A DNA stretch of 64,000 nucleotides. It comes from Turbatrix aceti (taxonomy: Eukaryota > Nematoda > Chromadorea > Rhabditida > Panagrolaimidae). Each line of letters begins with the position of its first letter. Within the stretch, counting starts at the first letter, position 1. The stretch is taken from assembly GCA_963969345.1 (NCBI GenBank), contig OZ017768.1:3000718-3064717 (forward strand), read 5' to 3'. Under the pieces are notes generated by a model. That model was not told the origin of the DNA. It searched no databases and worked only from the letters and a program-made list of their open reading frames with translations. Positions 1 to 10,105 of the stretch are shown in pieces. Position numbers and translations under genes: made by a program.

Positions 1-608
1 ACCTCACGATTGATCAATCCGGCCTCAAAGATTGCTGACCTGCAAACAATGTCTGCTACTACCTGTGTCGTTCCAACCAAACCAACAACTACGGCAGGAG
101 CAAACACAAGGTTTGTGTGCTTGACGGGGTCATGCCGACTAACTAGCTAACTAAGATTGCATCTCTCTATCCAACAAGCCGGTTTACTCGCGCTTTCATC
201 CCACCAATCGGATGAGTAGTATATGTATGAGTCCGATCGATTGATCCATGTTGACATGTCGCACAGCTGATTTTCCTACGCACAAACGCGCTAGAACTTC
301 GATCTCGCTAAACCTCTGCTCTGTAGAATTTTTTGTTCTGTTCTTTTGACCATCAAATTTTTTTTGTTATACGCCTGCAACCACGTTTCTCAGCCAAATG
401 CTCGCTTTGGCGTCGCTTTTCACTTGCACTTGCCCTTATCACCTCAGATATCAGCCGCGTGACGACGACGCGTCCTCCTTTGGCGTTGACAGACAACGAC
501 TTTTTGTACTACGACACGAAGCGGATGTCCGTGCCTCGTACAAATAGCCTTCAACCTGCTCCGGGAAGCACTATTCATTCTTCTTGCTGCACTCTGCACG
601 CTTCCAGG
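1..608. other. 5' flank of the EndoU gene, no gene recognised
   Basis: No coding region with recognisable homology is seen. The open frame that runs from position 333 into the EndoU gene lacks a plausible upstream start, because its first part is low-quality sequence without a signal peptide. A splice-acceptor-like CTTCCAG lies immediately before the ATG at 609, so the upstream part is probably promoter, outron or 5' UTR. Confidence 0.5.
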
Positions 609-1811
609 ATGCGCGTCATTGTTCTCCTTCTCGGCCTTGTCGCCCTCATTGGCCTCGGATCTGCTACGATTATCCGCATTGTGCCGCAGAAGTCCGATGA
701 GTACACCGTCGTCGACGCTACCAAAGACGCCGCGCTTCAGACCGCGATTACGGCAATGTGGAACGCAGATGTCGACCGGGCCGCGGCCTCCGACGTGACA
801 GTCAACTGGGGAAAGAAGGTTTCCGGCAACACGGATCCCACGTCGACTCCGCTGTTTACAAAAGTCAATGAGGATTTGTTCAAACGACCGGTGTACAGCA
901 AGCTAATTGATATCCTCAACAAGAATTACTTCCACGCACCTGTTTGCACGGCAGAACCCGCGATGGCCGGTCTGAGGAAAGCCTACCTGGACGATTACCT
1001 TCAGACGCTGACCAACACTTCGGTCTTCCAGGTCGCGTACAAGTATCTCGTGGCCCAGGGTGTCGCGTCTTCCAACTATTCTGAATTCTACGCAAAGTTG
1101 ACCAACTTGTGGTACGGCACGTACACGAGGTGCAAAGGCGCTCTCGGCAGCTCTGGTACGTTGGGGATCTTGTGATCTTTCTTGTCAGCTGACAAAGCGG
1201 TTTTCGGGAAGGAATGAATTTTGCGGACTATTTTAACGGACACGGATAAAATCCGGCTTTCCAGACAATCTAAGAAGATGAAAATCGCAAATATGAAAAA
1301 AAAGGCGGCGTTAGTAACTTTCACATCCAAAAAAGAAACTAATTGAGAATTCGTGCGCGCGGGAGATAAAAACGGGATAACAGATACCGCAGCGCTGATA
1401 TTTATCCCTAACAATCCTGAAATGATGACAAATTCTGTGTTGGTTGCAGGCTGGGAGCACGTGTATTCCGGTGAATGGAAGGGCACCGAAGTCGATGGAC
1501 AGCACAACTGGGTCCGATACTATCTCCTCGAAAAAGCGGGACAAATCAACTATCACGGATACTTTGAATACTCAAATTCTCTCATCGGTACAATTCAGTA
1601 CACCTGGAATGACTACCTCAAGCATGAGGGAGGTTTTCTCATCGGAACGTCGCCGGCCTTCGATCTGTCCCTCTTCACGACGTGTGTACTCGCGCACTCT
1701 GGCAGCAGCGCGTGCAAATTCACGCTCAATGGCACATCGCTTCACGTAGTTGGCTACCACCAGGCGTGCGACGCTGGCACGTGTTTGTCGACGTCTTACC
1801 CGAGCCTGTAA
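609..1811 (+). CDS. Secreted EndoU (XendoU/PP11-family) poly(U)-type endoribonuclease
   Basis: Two exons, 609-1155 and 1450-1811, join in phase to give 302 residues. The protein starts with a clear signal peptide (MRVIVLLLGLVALIGLGSA). The rest matches the EndoU fold over nearly its whole length. GWEHV (His186) and GQHNW (His201) are the two catalytic histidines, and Lys240 in DYLKHEGG is a likely third catalytic residue. FLIGTSPAFDLSLFT near the C terminus is a family signature. EndoU enzymes cleave RNA at uridylates in a metal-dependent way, leaving 2',3'-cyclic phosphates. A secreted form would act in the secretory pathway or body cavity. ATG609 was chosen because the signal peptide begins there and CTTCCAG precedes it. 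The intron also contains an open frame joined to exon 2, but the splice restores the family sequence GSSGWEHV exactly. Confidence 0.9.
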
Positions 1812-1856
1812 AGCTCAATTGACACTTGAATCCTTGCCCTTCTCCCTCCGTTCCGG

Positions 1857-1862
1857 AATAAA
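1857..1862 (+). terminator. AATAAA polyadenylation signal of the EndoU gene
   Basis: An AATAAA lies 46 bases after the EndoU stop codon and is followed by an A-rich tract, which fits a 3' processing site. Confidence 0.5.
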
Positions 1863-3042
1863 AAAAAAGATAACCAAATACACAAAAAAAAAGTTACGGT
1901 GGTAACATGTCTGACGACGAAGACAAAGACGACGACGCATCCAGAAAAATAAAATTTGGCTTGTCTCAAAAAAAAACTTTTCATAACCCGAATTTGTGAA
2001 AACAGACACATCGTTGCCAGAGATCGCAATGACACGTACAGTGCGATCACCCATGTCATTCAATGAAACCAATTCCAATTCCAATTGCAATTTTCAATTT
2101 GTCTGTGACCCACAAAAGCGTTCTTTACTACCCTGGGGGTGCGGGAAGAGGCATTCTTCGTGATCGTCTCTCCGCACAATCCCTGGATCGATAGCGCCGT
2201 CAAACAAGCAATACAACGGGCTTTACTTACTTTTCCGGGTCGATAGCCCCCGCAGCTACGTGTATCCCCTCTCCATTTCCCAACAGGTAAAATCCGGAGT
2301 CGTTACGTATAGGATTTTCTTTTGATCCCATTTTACATGTTTTTAAGTAAAAAGTGTGACTGTTTCCATTAAAAAAATTTTAGACTATTTCTTTAAATTT
2401 TGATGACTTTAAAAAGTGTTTTAATATTTTAAATCGATGGATAAACAAAATTATGTATTTAAGAAAGGACGCTACATTGCTATCAAAAATGCTCTACTTT
2501 TTACTTTTTACGTAGGCGTTCAAGAGCCTTCTACGTAGGCGTAAAACGCGACAAATCTGGTTTGAACATGCCGAACAAAAGTAAAAATACGAGAAAAGTA
2601 AAATAGTGTTGTTGCGTGTTGCGAGAAGATTTGCAGCCAACCGGATGTTTCATACGAGTTGAGTTTGTCTTTTGTCTTGGGATTCTGGTTGTTGACTACA
2701 TATTCCCGTTTTCGTTTTCATTTTCATTTTCGTTTTCGTGCCCCTCCTGAGGCGATCATCCGCTGACCGCCAAAAGGTCGGCATCTCCGCCGCAACTCAA
2801 CACAAAACCCAACAACCAACGAAAAACCCGTATCTCTGATCAGTATTTTAATTCGAATAAACCTGTTTATAACGGTTCGTTCCATGCCGATCTCGTCTGT
2901 GTGTGTGGCGTGTCTTTAAATACGAAGCCGCTTCCTGGCTACTGCTCCATGGATCCCGCATTCTCGTTCGCTTTGCATCCTGCTGTCCGAATTTGATCCA
3001 TGAGATATGTCTAACCCAAGATTTTTTTCCAGGCCCCCTGGG
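1863..3042. other. Intergenic, no gene recognised
   Basis: The stretch has AT-rich low-complexity sequence and short runs such as repeated TTTTCRTTTTC near 2700. No open frame here resembles a known family. The last part probably holds the promoter and outron of the TGDS-like gene, ending at the acceptor TTTTTTTCCAG at about 3032. Confidence 0.4.
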
Positions 3043-4403
3043 ATGTCGCCGAGCATTGTGCCGCTTCTCCACGAGCCCCACAATGTCCTCATCACCGGTG
3101 GCTGCGGATTCATTGGCTCGAACTTTGTCAACTTCATCGAGTCAAAATGGCCCCAAGCCAACTTTGTCAATCTCGATAAGCTTGCGACCGGCGCGTCTCC
3201 GACCAACGTGACAGCCCATATTCGAGTCAACAAGCGGTACACGTTCATACACGGCAACCTGCTCGACCAGGAACTCGTCCAGAACGTGCTCGTCGATTAC
3301 AAGGTAACAAATCAAGGAAGAAAAATTTTTTTGTTATCGTAAAAAAATTTTTTATTCATTCAGATCGATACCGTGATCCACTTTGCTGCCATCACGCATG
3401 TTGACGAGTCGTACGCGCACCGCATCGACACGATCCAGGAAAACATTGTCGCCATGACCACTTTGTTGGAAGCCGTAAATGCGTGTAAGACGGTCACGCG
3501 TTTTGTTCACATCAGCACAGGTGAGTTTATCGGCACAGAAAATTTACCTGAAAAACAAACAATATTTTTTTGTAGATGAAGTCTACGGAGACTCCGGAGA
3601 AATCGAAGCGCCAAAGACAGAAAACAGCCCGTTGAACCCTACAAACCCCTACGCAGCCAGCAAGGCCGCGTGCGAATTCATTCTTCGTAGCTATTACGTA
3701 AGCTACAAAAAAAGAGAAAACAGATAAAATAAATAACTTGTTTTTTTTCAGCACTCGTACAAGATTCCCTACGTGATGGTTCGCATGAACAACGTCTACG
3801 GCCCCCGACAGGCTTATTCAAAGCTGATTCCCAAGTTTACTCGCTTGGCGCTCGAAAAAAAGGCGTATCCACTGATGGGCGACGGACTCCACACCAGAAG
3901 TTGGATGTTTGTCGACGACTGCGCCGAGGCTATCCGACGGGTAACCGAATCCGGAGTCAACGGTGAAACCTACAACATTGGCACACAGTTTGAAATCAGC
4001 AATTTGGATCTCACGAATTTGATTCATAAAAGGGTTGAGGAGATTCTGGAGCGGTGAGCACTCTAAATTCTAAAAAAAAATTTTTGAAAGATCCATTTCG
4101 ATTTTTAAGCTTCTAAAAAATATTTTTTAAAACAACTTATAATTAAATATATTTATGTTTTTCAGCCCCGCCACAGCGCCAACCTTCGCCCCGATTCTCG
4201 ACAGACCGTATCACGATCGTCGCTATCACATCGACTTTAGCAAGATCAAGCACGCTCTCGATTGGTCGTGTTCGACGCCGTTTACACAGGGTCTTGCGGA
4301 GACCATTGATTACTACGTTGCCATGTATCTCAGCGAACGCAAAGTCCAGGATGCTTCTGGCGAACTCGCAGAACAGACCGAAGCACCTCGCATACAGGGA
4401 TAA
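3043..4403 (+). CDS. TGDS: NAD-dependent dTDP-glucose 4,6-dehydratase-like (extended SDR)
   Basis: Five exons (3043-3303, 3364-3520, 3576-3697, 3752-4053, 4166-4403) join in phase to 359 residues, close to the usual 350 for the family. The N terminus has the NAD-binding GGCGFIGS glycine motif (residues 19-26). STDEVYG follows at about 138-144, then the catalytic YxxxK (Tyr165, Lys169, in NPYAASKAACE) and NNVYGPRQ. These are hallmarks of the RmlB/TGDS branch of extended short-chain dehydrogenases, which oxidise C4 and dehydrate C6 of a nucleotide sugar. The natural substrate of animal TGDS is not settled. A TTTTTTTCCAG acceptor lies 10 bases upstream of the chosen ATG. An in-frame ATG at 3007 lies before that acceptor and was rejected as intronic or outron sequence. 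Confidence 0.9.
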
Positions 4404-5070
4404 CGCCTCATTTCTTGGGTTTTTTCTGGCAATTTATTCTCTCTTATAAAATTCAATGATCGTACATACGTGGATGGATTCACAATTATCATTTGTATTT
4501 ATTTAAATAGACGTGCTAGAAAAAAAACTTTTTTTAAACTTGTTGAAACGTAACTCAATGGCATGAAAATGATGAAAATGTTTTTTTATTTGAAAAAACA
4601 CATTCGTAAACAGCCATAAAACATGATTTTTATACCTGAATGATCCGAAAAGTTATCATTATCGTTACAGACGTGTTTTCGACCAGTCATACTTTTTAAA
4701 AAAGTAATTCGTCAGAACACAAACTTTTTTTTTCAATAAGAACGGTGTGCAACGTAAATCATGATGACACTACTCAATTATCAGTGACAGATAGGATAAA
4801 TTGCAGTTTGTTAGGCACTTGGACATAACACAGAAACAGGAGTAATAAATCATCTGGTAAAGCCCCCCAAATAACACCTGTTTGTCCACTTACATCAAAC
4901 AGAAGTGTAAATAACAATCACAATCAAAAGCAAGTACGAGTACGCCAAAAAGTAAAAAAAAGTAGCGAAGCAATTAGGCTGCTACTTTTTTTGTAAAATT
5001 TGATCCGTCTTCAATCAGTTCTGCCTTATCACGCTTCTGCCCAATTATTGCCGTAAACCAGGTGAACCAG
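4404..5070. other. Intergenic, no gene recognised
   Basis: AT-rich with A/T homopolymers. The last 50 bases before 5071 do not match the region upstream of the second kinesin, so the shared block begins sharply at about 5071. Confidence 0.4.
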
Positions 5071-5717
5071 CGAGCGTTGGTTAGTGCTCACCCCTCCCCG
5101 CCTCATTTCAAGCTGCGCGGCGGCGCGTGGTCATTTTAATTCCGCCCAAAAATAGTTATTTTGTCTCTTTTCAGTCGTCCACGCATACCAACTACCTGAC
5201 CGTGTGACTGATTCCAACCCGGTTGACCACATCCCCCCCAGGACAACCAACGATGGCCCCCAGTCGGCCGACGACCTCGGCGCAGTCCTCGAACGTGGCG
5301 GTCGCCGTCCGCGTCCGGCCCCTCAGCGCGGTCGAGAAGATGCGCGGCGACGCGAACGTCGTCTCCTGCGACCACACGTACATCAACGTCTGCTCGGGCA
5401 GCGACGAGCCCAAGTGCTTCGTCTTCGACCGGGTCTACGACGAGGACTCTGCGCAGGGCGACGTCTACGCGCAGTCCGTGCAGCACCTCGTCGAGGGCAC
5501 GCTCGCCGGCCTCAACTCCACGGTCCTCGCCTACGGACAGACGGGCTCCGGCAAGACCCACACCATGGGCACCGGCATGGAGTCCACCGTCGGGTCTCTC
5601 TCCTCGCAGGGCGTCCTTCCGAGGGCCGTCTACCAGCTCTTCGACCTCATCACCGAGACCATCTGCGCCGCTTCCATGGAAGAAGTCGATTTTTCGGTTC
5701 AAGTTCAGTTCATCGAG
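5071..5717 (+). repeat. Copy 1 of a near-identical kinesin 5' block
   Basis: About 180 bases of upstream sequence plus the 465-base first coding exon are nearly identical to 14074-14718. Upstream I see only a few substitutions and a two-base difference in a C-run. Within the coding exon I see a single change (GTTCAG versus GTCCAG near the end), and the encoded 155 residues are identical. Similarity falls abruptly after the first intron, so this looks like recent gene conversion or a partial duplication. Confidence 0.85.
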
Positions 5718-8125
5718 GTTGGTTTTTGCTCACCAGGTAAATCCACCTGAACCAACTTTTTGCAGATCTACAAGGAAAAAATCATCGATCTCTTTGTCGC
5801 CAACAAGAAATCCGCCAAACAGCGTCTTCGCATCTGCCACAATGCCGAAGGTGTCACAGTTGTTGGAGCGTCGACGATCCAGGTAAAATCAGCCGCGGAC
5901 GTCCTGGAAGCCCTCAAGAGGGGTACTTTCTACCGCACCACCGGCGCTACAAACATGAACGCTTCGTCTTCACGCAGCCATGCAATTTTCACCATTTTGG
6001 TCACGAAAAATGTCAAAACACCCTCCGGTGTTACAACCTTTACTGCCAAGATGAACTTTGTAGACCTCGGCGGAAGTGAGCGTATAGGCAAGACAGGTGC
6101 CACCGGGCTGCAAGCGAAGGAGGGCATTTCGATCAACCGAGAATTAGTGAGTTAAAAAATAATAAAAATTTCCCGAAATAAATATTTCTTCAGCTCTCTT
6201 TGGGCAAGGTGATCACCTCCCTGGCAAGCAAAAACACCAGTTTTGTCAACTACCGCGAAAGCCTGCTGACTCAGCTTCTGCAGGATTCGCTCGGCGGCAA
6301 CAGCCGAACTCTGCTCTTTGCCTGCGTGAGTCCCAGCAGCTTCAATCTCTCGGAAACGGTCAGCACGCTGAGATACGCGGCTCAGGCCAAGTTCATCGAA
6401 AATCAAGTCTGCGTAAATCACATAATCAGTTCTAACGTTAACACAACAAATGAAAATGTCGAAGTTGAATTGAAAGCTGCCGAAGAAATCAAAAGGCTGC
6501 AAGAAGAAAACGAAATGCTGGTGGCCAATTTTGAGGCGATTGAAAAGGTTATTTCAGCACTGGAAGAAGTCGTTTCGAGACTAGAATGCGAGAAGGTCGA
6601 ACGCGAACGTCTGTGGCAACACAACTGTGATTCCGATTCTTTGAAGGACAACGAACTTTTTGAGGTGAAAAAGCGACTCGCTGAGTTGGAGCACCAAATT
6701 TTGGAGCATGAAAAAACAAAAAAGCTACTCACAGAAATGGAACTCCAGATCTTGGAATTTGAAAATACGAAAAAACGACTAGCCGAGATGGAAAACCAAA
6801 TTTTGGAGTATGAAAAATCCAAGCAGGTGATGACGGAAGAACGCATGAAAAACCAAGAAGAGCTTCATCTGCTGCAGAAAAAAATTGCGGAAACAGAAAT
6901 CCAGAAGGCATCATACCTCACTGATCTGAAAAACAAAGACGAGTCGTCGGCAAAAGACTTGGTCCGGGTCAAAGAAACCTACGAGCAGAAGATCAAAGCG
7001 CTTACGCAAATGAGCAGTCAGCTCGTGATCGCGCTTCAGGAGAAAGCCAAGTCGGAGCAGCTAGCCATGAAACAGGAATTCGAAAAACAAAAGAAAATGA
7101 TGATGGAGGAGTGCCTAAAGCATCTAAGAGAACTTCGACGGCTAAAAGTTGGTTTTGTTGGTTCTGTGATTGAATCTAATTATTTTTCTGATTTTTTCAG
7201 AAGCAAATTGCCGAAAATGAAGCCGAAAAGGCCGTTTATCTGGCGGATTTGAAAGCATCGTCGCAACAAAAATCCATTTGCTCTTACGCGGAAGAAATCG
7301 AAGTGCCGTCGACGATTCCGGTGAAACCAGCGGTAAATGACTTTGATAAACTCAAACGGGGCATTTTCTGTCGTACCGGTTCGGCAACAACGATAAACAA
7401 TTCGCTGCTGCGAAGTGATGGCATGTTGACCATTTCCGTCGACCAGAAGCCGGTGAGTAGAAAAACAGAATTTCCATTGGTGATTGGCGTCTAAATATTT
7501 CAGCTCTTCCGAAGCCGTGAGTTCAGGGCGATGGCTGGCAAGGACTCGTCCTTCATGAAAGATTGCAAATACCACCTTCCACGGCACTTAATCTTTGCAT
7601 CCGCGAATCCAAGAATTTTCAACTTCTCAAAAATCCTCAAAAAATCAACCCAGGCCGAGCTGATGAAGTACACGTTCTACGCTAATCGCTCGATGATCTT
7701 CGATGCCATTCCATCACTCAAACCCTGCATTACTGAACGTAAAGCTGAACTGGATCAATTGGACGAATTGGACGAATTGGACGAATTGGACGAAATAAAC
7801 ACTGTAAGTTGATTTTTTTGGTTTGAAAAAGGCTGACTGATGAACTTTAGGACGATGCTGACGTTGACCAGAAATTGGACTTGGATTTGGCCTCGGAGAT
7901 CGTTTCGGACAAAAACAAGGAAATCCAGGAAATCCAGGAGATCAAGCGGACGGTAAAAAATGTCAAGAAGCCGCGAACAAAAATAACAATGACATTAACA
8001 ATTAAGGTCATAACCTACTAAATAACATTCAGAAACAATTGCACCAGAAACAATTTTTGGCAAACGAGGTAAAATTTAGAGTTTTTTTTGCGTTCATGTT
8101 TGCGAGACGCAAAAAATTATTTTAA
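5253..8125 (+). CDS. Kinesin with N-terminal motor and a decayed second motor-like segment
   Basis: Exons 5253-5717, 5766-6146, 6194-7147, 7201-7452, 7504-7803, 7851-7952 and 8033 onward are all in phase 0. The last exon reads to a stop at 8123-8125, but a GTAAAAT donor at 8069 could lead further, so the 3' end is uncertain. The motor has the P-loop GQTGSGKT (residues 95-102), switch I NASSSRSH, switch II DLGGSE (usually DLAGSE), and [15 protein letters not shown] coiled coil follows, with three tandem copies of a 15-residue RLAEMEHQILEFEKT-like unit; the paralogue at 14.2 kb has one. Exons 4 and 5 then carry degenerate motor-like sequence. An Asp-Glu-Leu tandem repeat, coded by a 9-bp repeat, ends exon 5. 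The motor should walk on microtubules. Family placement is uncertain, with kinesin-4-like the closest guess. Confidence 0.8.
7753..7794 (+). repeat. 9-bp tandem repeat coding Leu-Asp-Glu units
   Basis: Four to five copies of TTGGACGAA-like 9-mers encode [14 protein letters not shown] at the end of exon 5 of the first kinesin. The unit is perfect in its centre, which suggests recent slippage expansion inside a coding exon. Confidence 0.8.
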
Positions 8126-9118
8126 AAAATGCAATTTTTTAATTTTAAAAATTGAAAAAAAATTATGGAACAACATTGGAGAAACGTTGCGACTGGGCCG
8201 AGTTCAACGTCGCGGCTGTAGGTTTGTTACGGTTTTTTTTGCTTTTCCTAAATTGAAAATTTTCGATTGCATAATTTTCTGATTTTTTTTCTATCTATCA
8301 TTTTGATTTTCTTTCATGTCAGAGTTGTTCAATTTTCTCAACCCTGTTTTCTTCCGTTTTTTTTATTTTGTTGTTTTTTTTGTTCGCTGAAGGGGATGAA
8401 ACTTTCTGTTTTTCCCGCAGCATCAAAGGTGATTGTTCTGGCGTGACAGTTTGTTATGCACAGCCAAGCGTAGGCCAATCCAAAAGCGTGAGAGACAACG
8501 GCGACAGAAAATTGTGATCACAAACAAAAAGCCAAGCCGCAGAAACAAATTGGGGCTTTTTCACACATTTTTGATTTCCTCTTCTTTTTCTTGGGCACTT
8601 TCCTGTTAGCAGCTGGGAACATGCATGGTTATTTTAGATTTTCATCTTATAGATTCTGATAAACGCGAACGAATGAACGCGCGAATGAATTTTGAATTTT
8701 GCATGGCCAAACCGGTAGCCTCAAAATTCCTGCCTGCAGGAAGGAAGGAGGGCATTTTGAGGCCTACTTTGCTTATGCCATTTTTTTTGTTTCCCTCAAT
8801 GCTCTGCCGAGTGTTGTGCCCTCTCATTTTTGCTAGGCACGCGAGACACGGCAGCTGAGTGAGAGAAATGTGAGTTTTAACTTGAGACTCCCCTTGTTGG
8901 CACGTCCAAGTCCGTTACGTTACTACGTCAAGTCGTAAACGCCTTTGGCGGCACTGGTCTGCCGGTGGCATATACAGCCTCGGCCGAGGCTTTATATTTC
9001 CCGCTCATTGCGTGTTGCTTTTTTTGCACATAATTTTTTTTTTACGATAGATACAAAATACAAAATCGTTCATTGCAATGCATCGTTTTTTGTGCCGACC
9101 CCTGGTTCAGGTAAACCC

Positions 9119-9138
9119 GCACGCACGCACGCACGCAC
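9119..9138. repeat. (GCAC)n microsatellite
   Basis: Four to five consecutive ACGC/GCAC units form a simple tetranucleotide repeat. Confidence 0.85.
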
Positions 9139-9589
9139 GTCAACAACATTATTACGGTTGTGGTCATCAGCGTCGTAATTGATACGCCTTGACCCCGCGG
9201 CGTGATTTATTTCGCCCTTTCGGCCATGTTTACGTTCTGTTCTGCGCATCATCACCGATTTATGCATTTTTGATTCTTTGATCACGCCTTTTACGACCGA
9301 CCTTCTTTTTTTCCCACTAAAAACTGTGATAAATATAAAGTTCACAGACGTGATTAGTGCTTTTTTTTCTTTTTTTTTCTTATTTTTCTGACGCCTGAAT
9401 AACACCTGCGCGCTGGCTTCGTGATTTACCGGTCGTCGGTCGCGAAGAACACAGAACGTGCCTGTTTGTCGTGTCATGTGTATTGAGCGGCGTGGAAATC
9501 AAAAAACATTTGACGACTAATGGACTCTCGATTCTCCCGATTCCACCATCTGGTTGGTGTTATCAGTGCTTTGTTTCATTCACGATTTC

Positions 9590-10105
9590 ACGGGGCGGAA
9601 AGGGATAATAGTTTTTTTTTGTTTGCGAGCGAAAATCAAACTATCAAGCTTTGTCAATTTTGTTCTAAAAAATAAAATTGAAGTTTTCTTTTTGAATGTT
9701 TGAAGAAAAATTTCGGCTATGTTCGCGAACGAACGTCGAACAGTGAATTTTTTAACTTCAAAAACTGGGTTAATTTTTATGTGATCTTGAAGCGAAAATC
9801 GCATTTTCGTTGCGGGAGTACGTGATTGCGGGGAAATTTTAATTTTAAAATTTTAAAAATCTGATTTTGTTTCTAAACGGAAACAATTTTTTTGAATATT
9901 AAAATCAAAAATTTGGTCAGTGTTCTTCGCAAACGACCAGCGAACTTTTTTTTTATCTTGTTTGCAAATTTCGGTAATTTTTTGGGGTTTTGAAGCGAAA
10001 ATTCCATTTTCGTTGTGGGAGAACGACATCTCGGGAAAATTGAATTTTAAAAACCTAAATGTTGGTTCGTAAACGAACACGAACGTTCGCCATTCCTTCA
10101 CGAAC
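9590..10105. repeat. Two diverged units of a GAAGCGAAAAT repeat
   Basis: Two adjacent stretches of roughly 200-250 bp share the same succession of motifs. Each has an AT-rich part, a GAACGAACG-like or GACCAGCGAAC stretch, then TTGAAGCGAAAAT, CATTTTCGTTG and a GGGAAAATT-like end (at about 9787 and 9988). The core GAAGCGAAAAT motif recurs in tandem at 24.5 kb, so this is a dispersed repeat family. Confidence 0.6.

Noticed and set aside
333..608. N-terminal extension of the EndoU open frame
   Set aside because: The extension has no signal peptide and odd composition. A clear signal peptide and an acceptor-like CTTCCAG mark the ATG at 609.
5136..5702. 188-residue minus-strand frame opposite kinesin exon 1 (repeated at 14134-14703)
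   Set aside because: It is the antisense shadow of a GC-rich coding exon, and its composition is Gly/Asp/Arg-rich with no family match.
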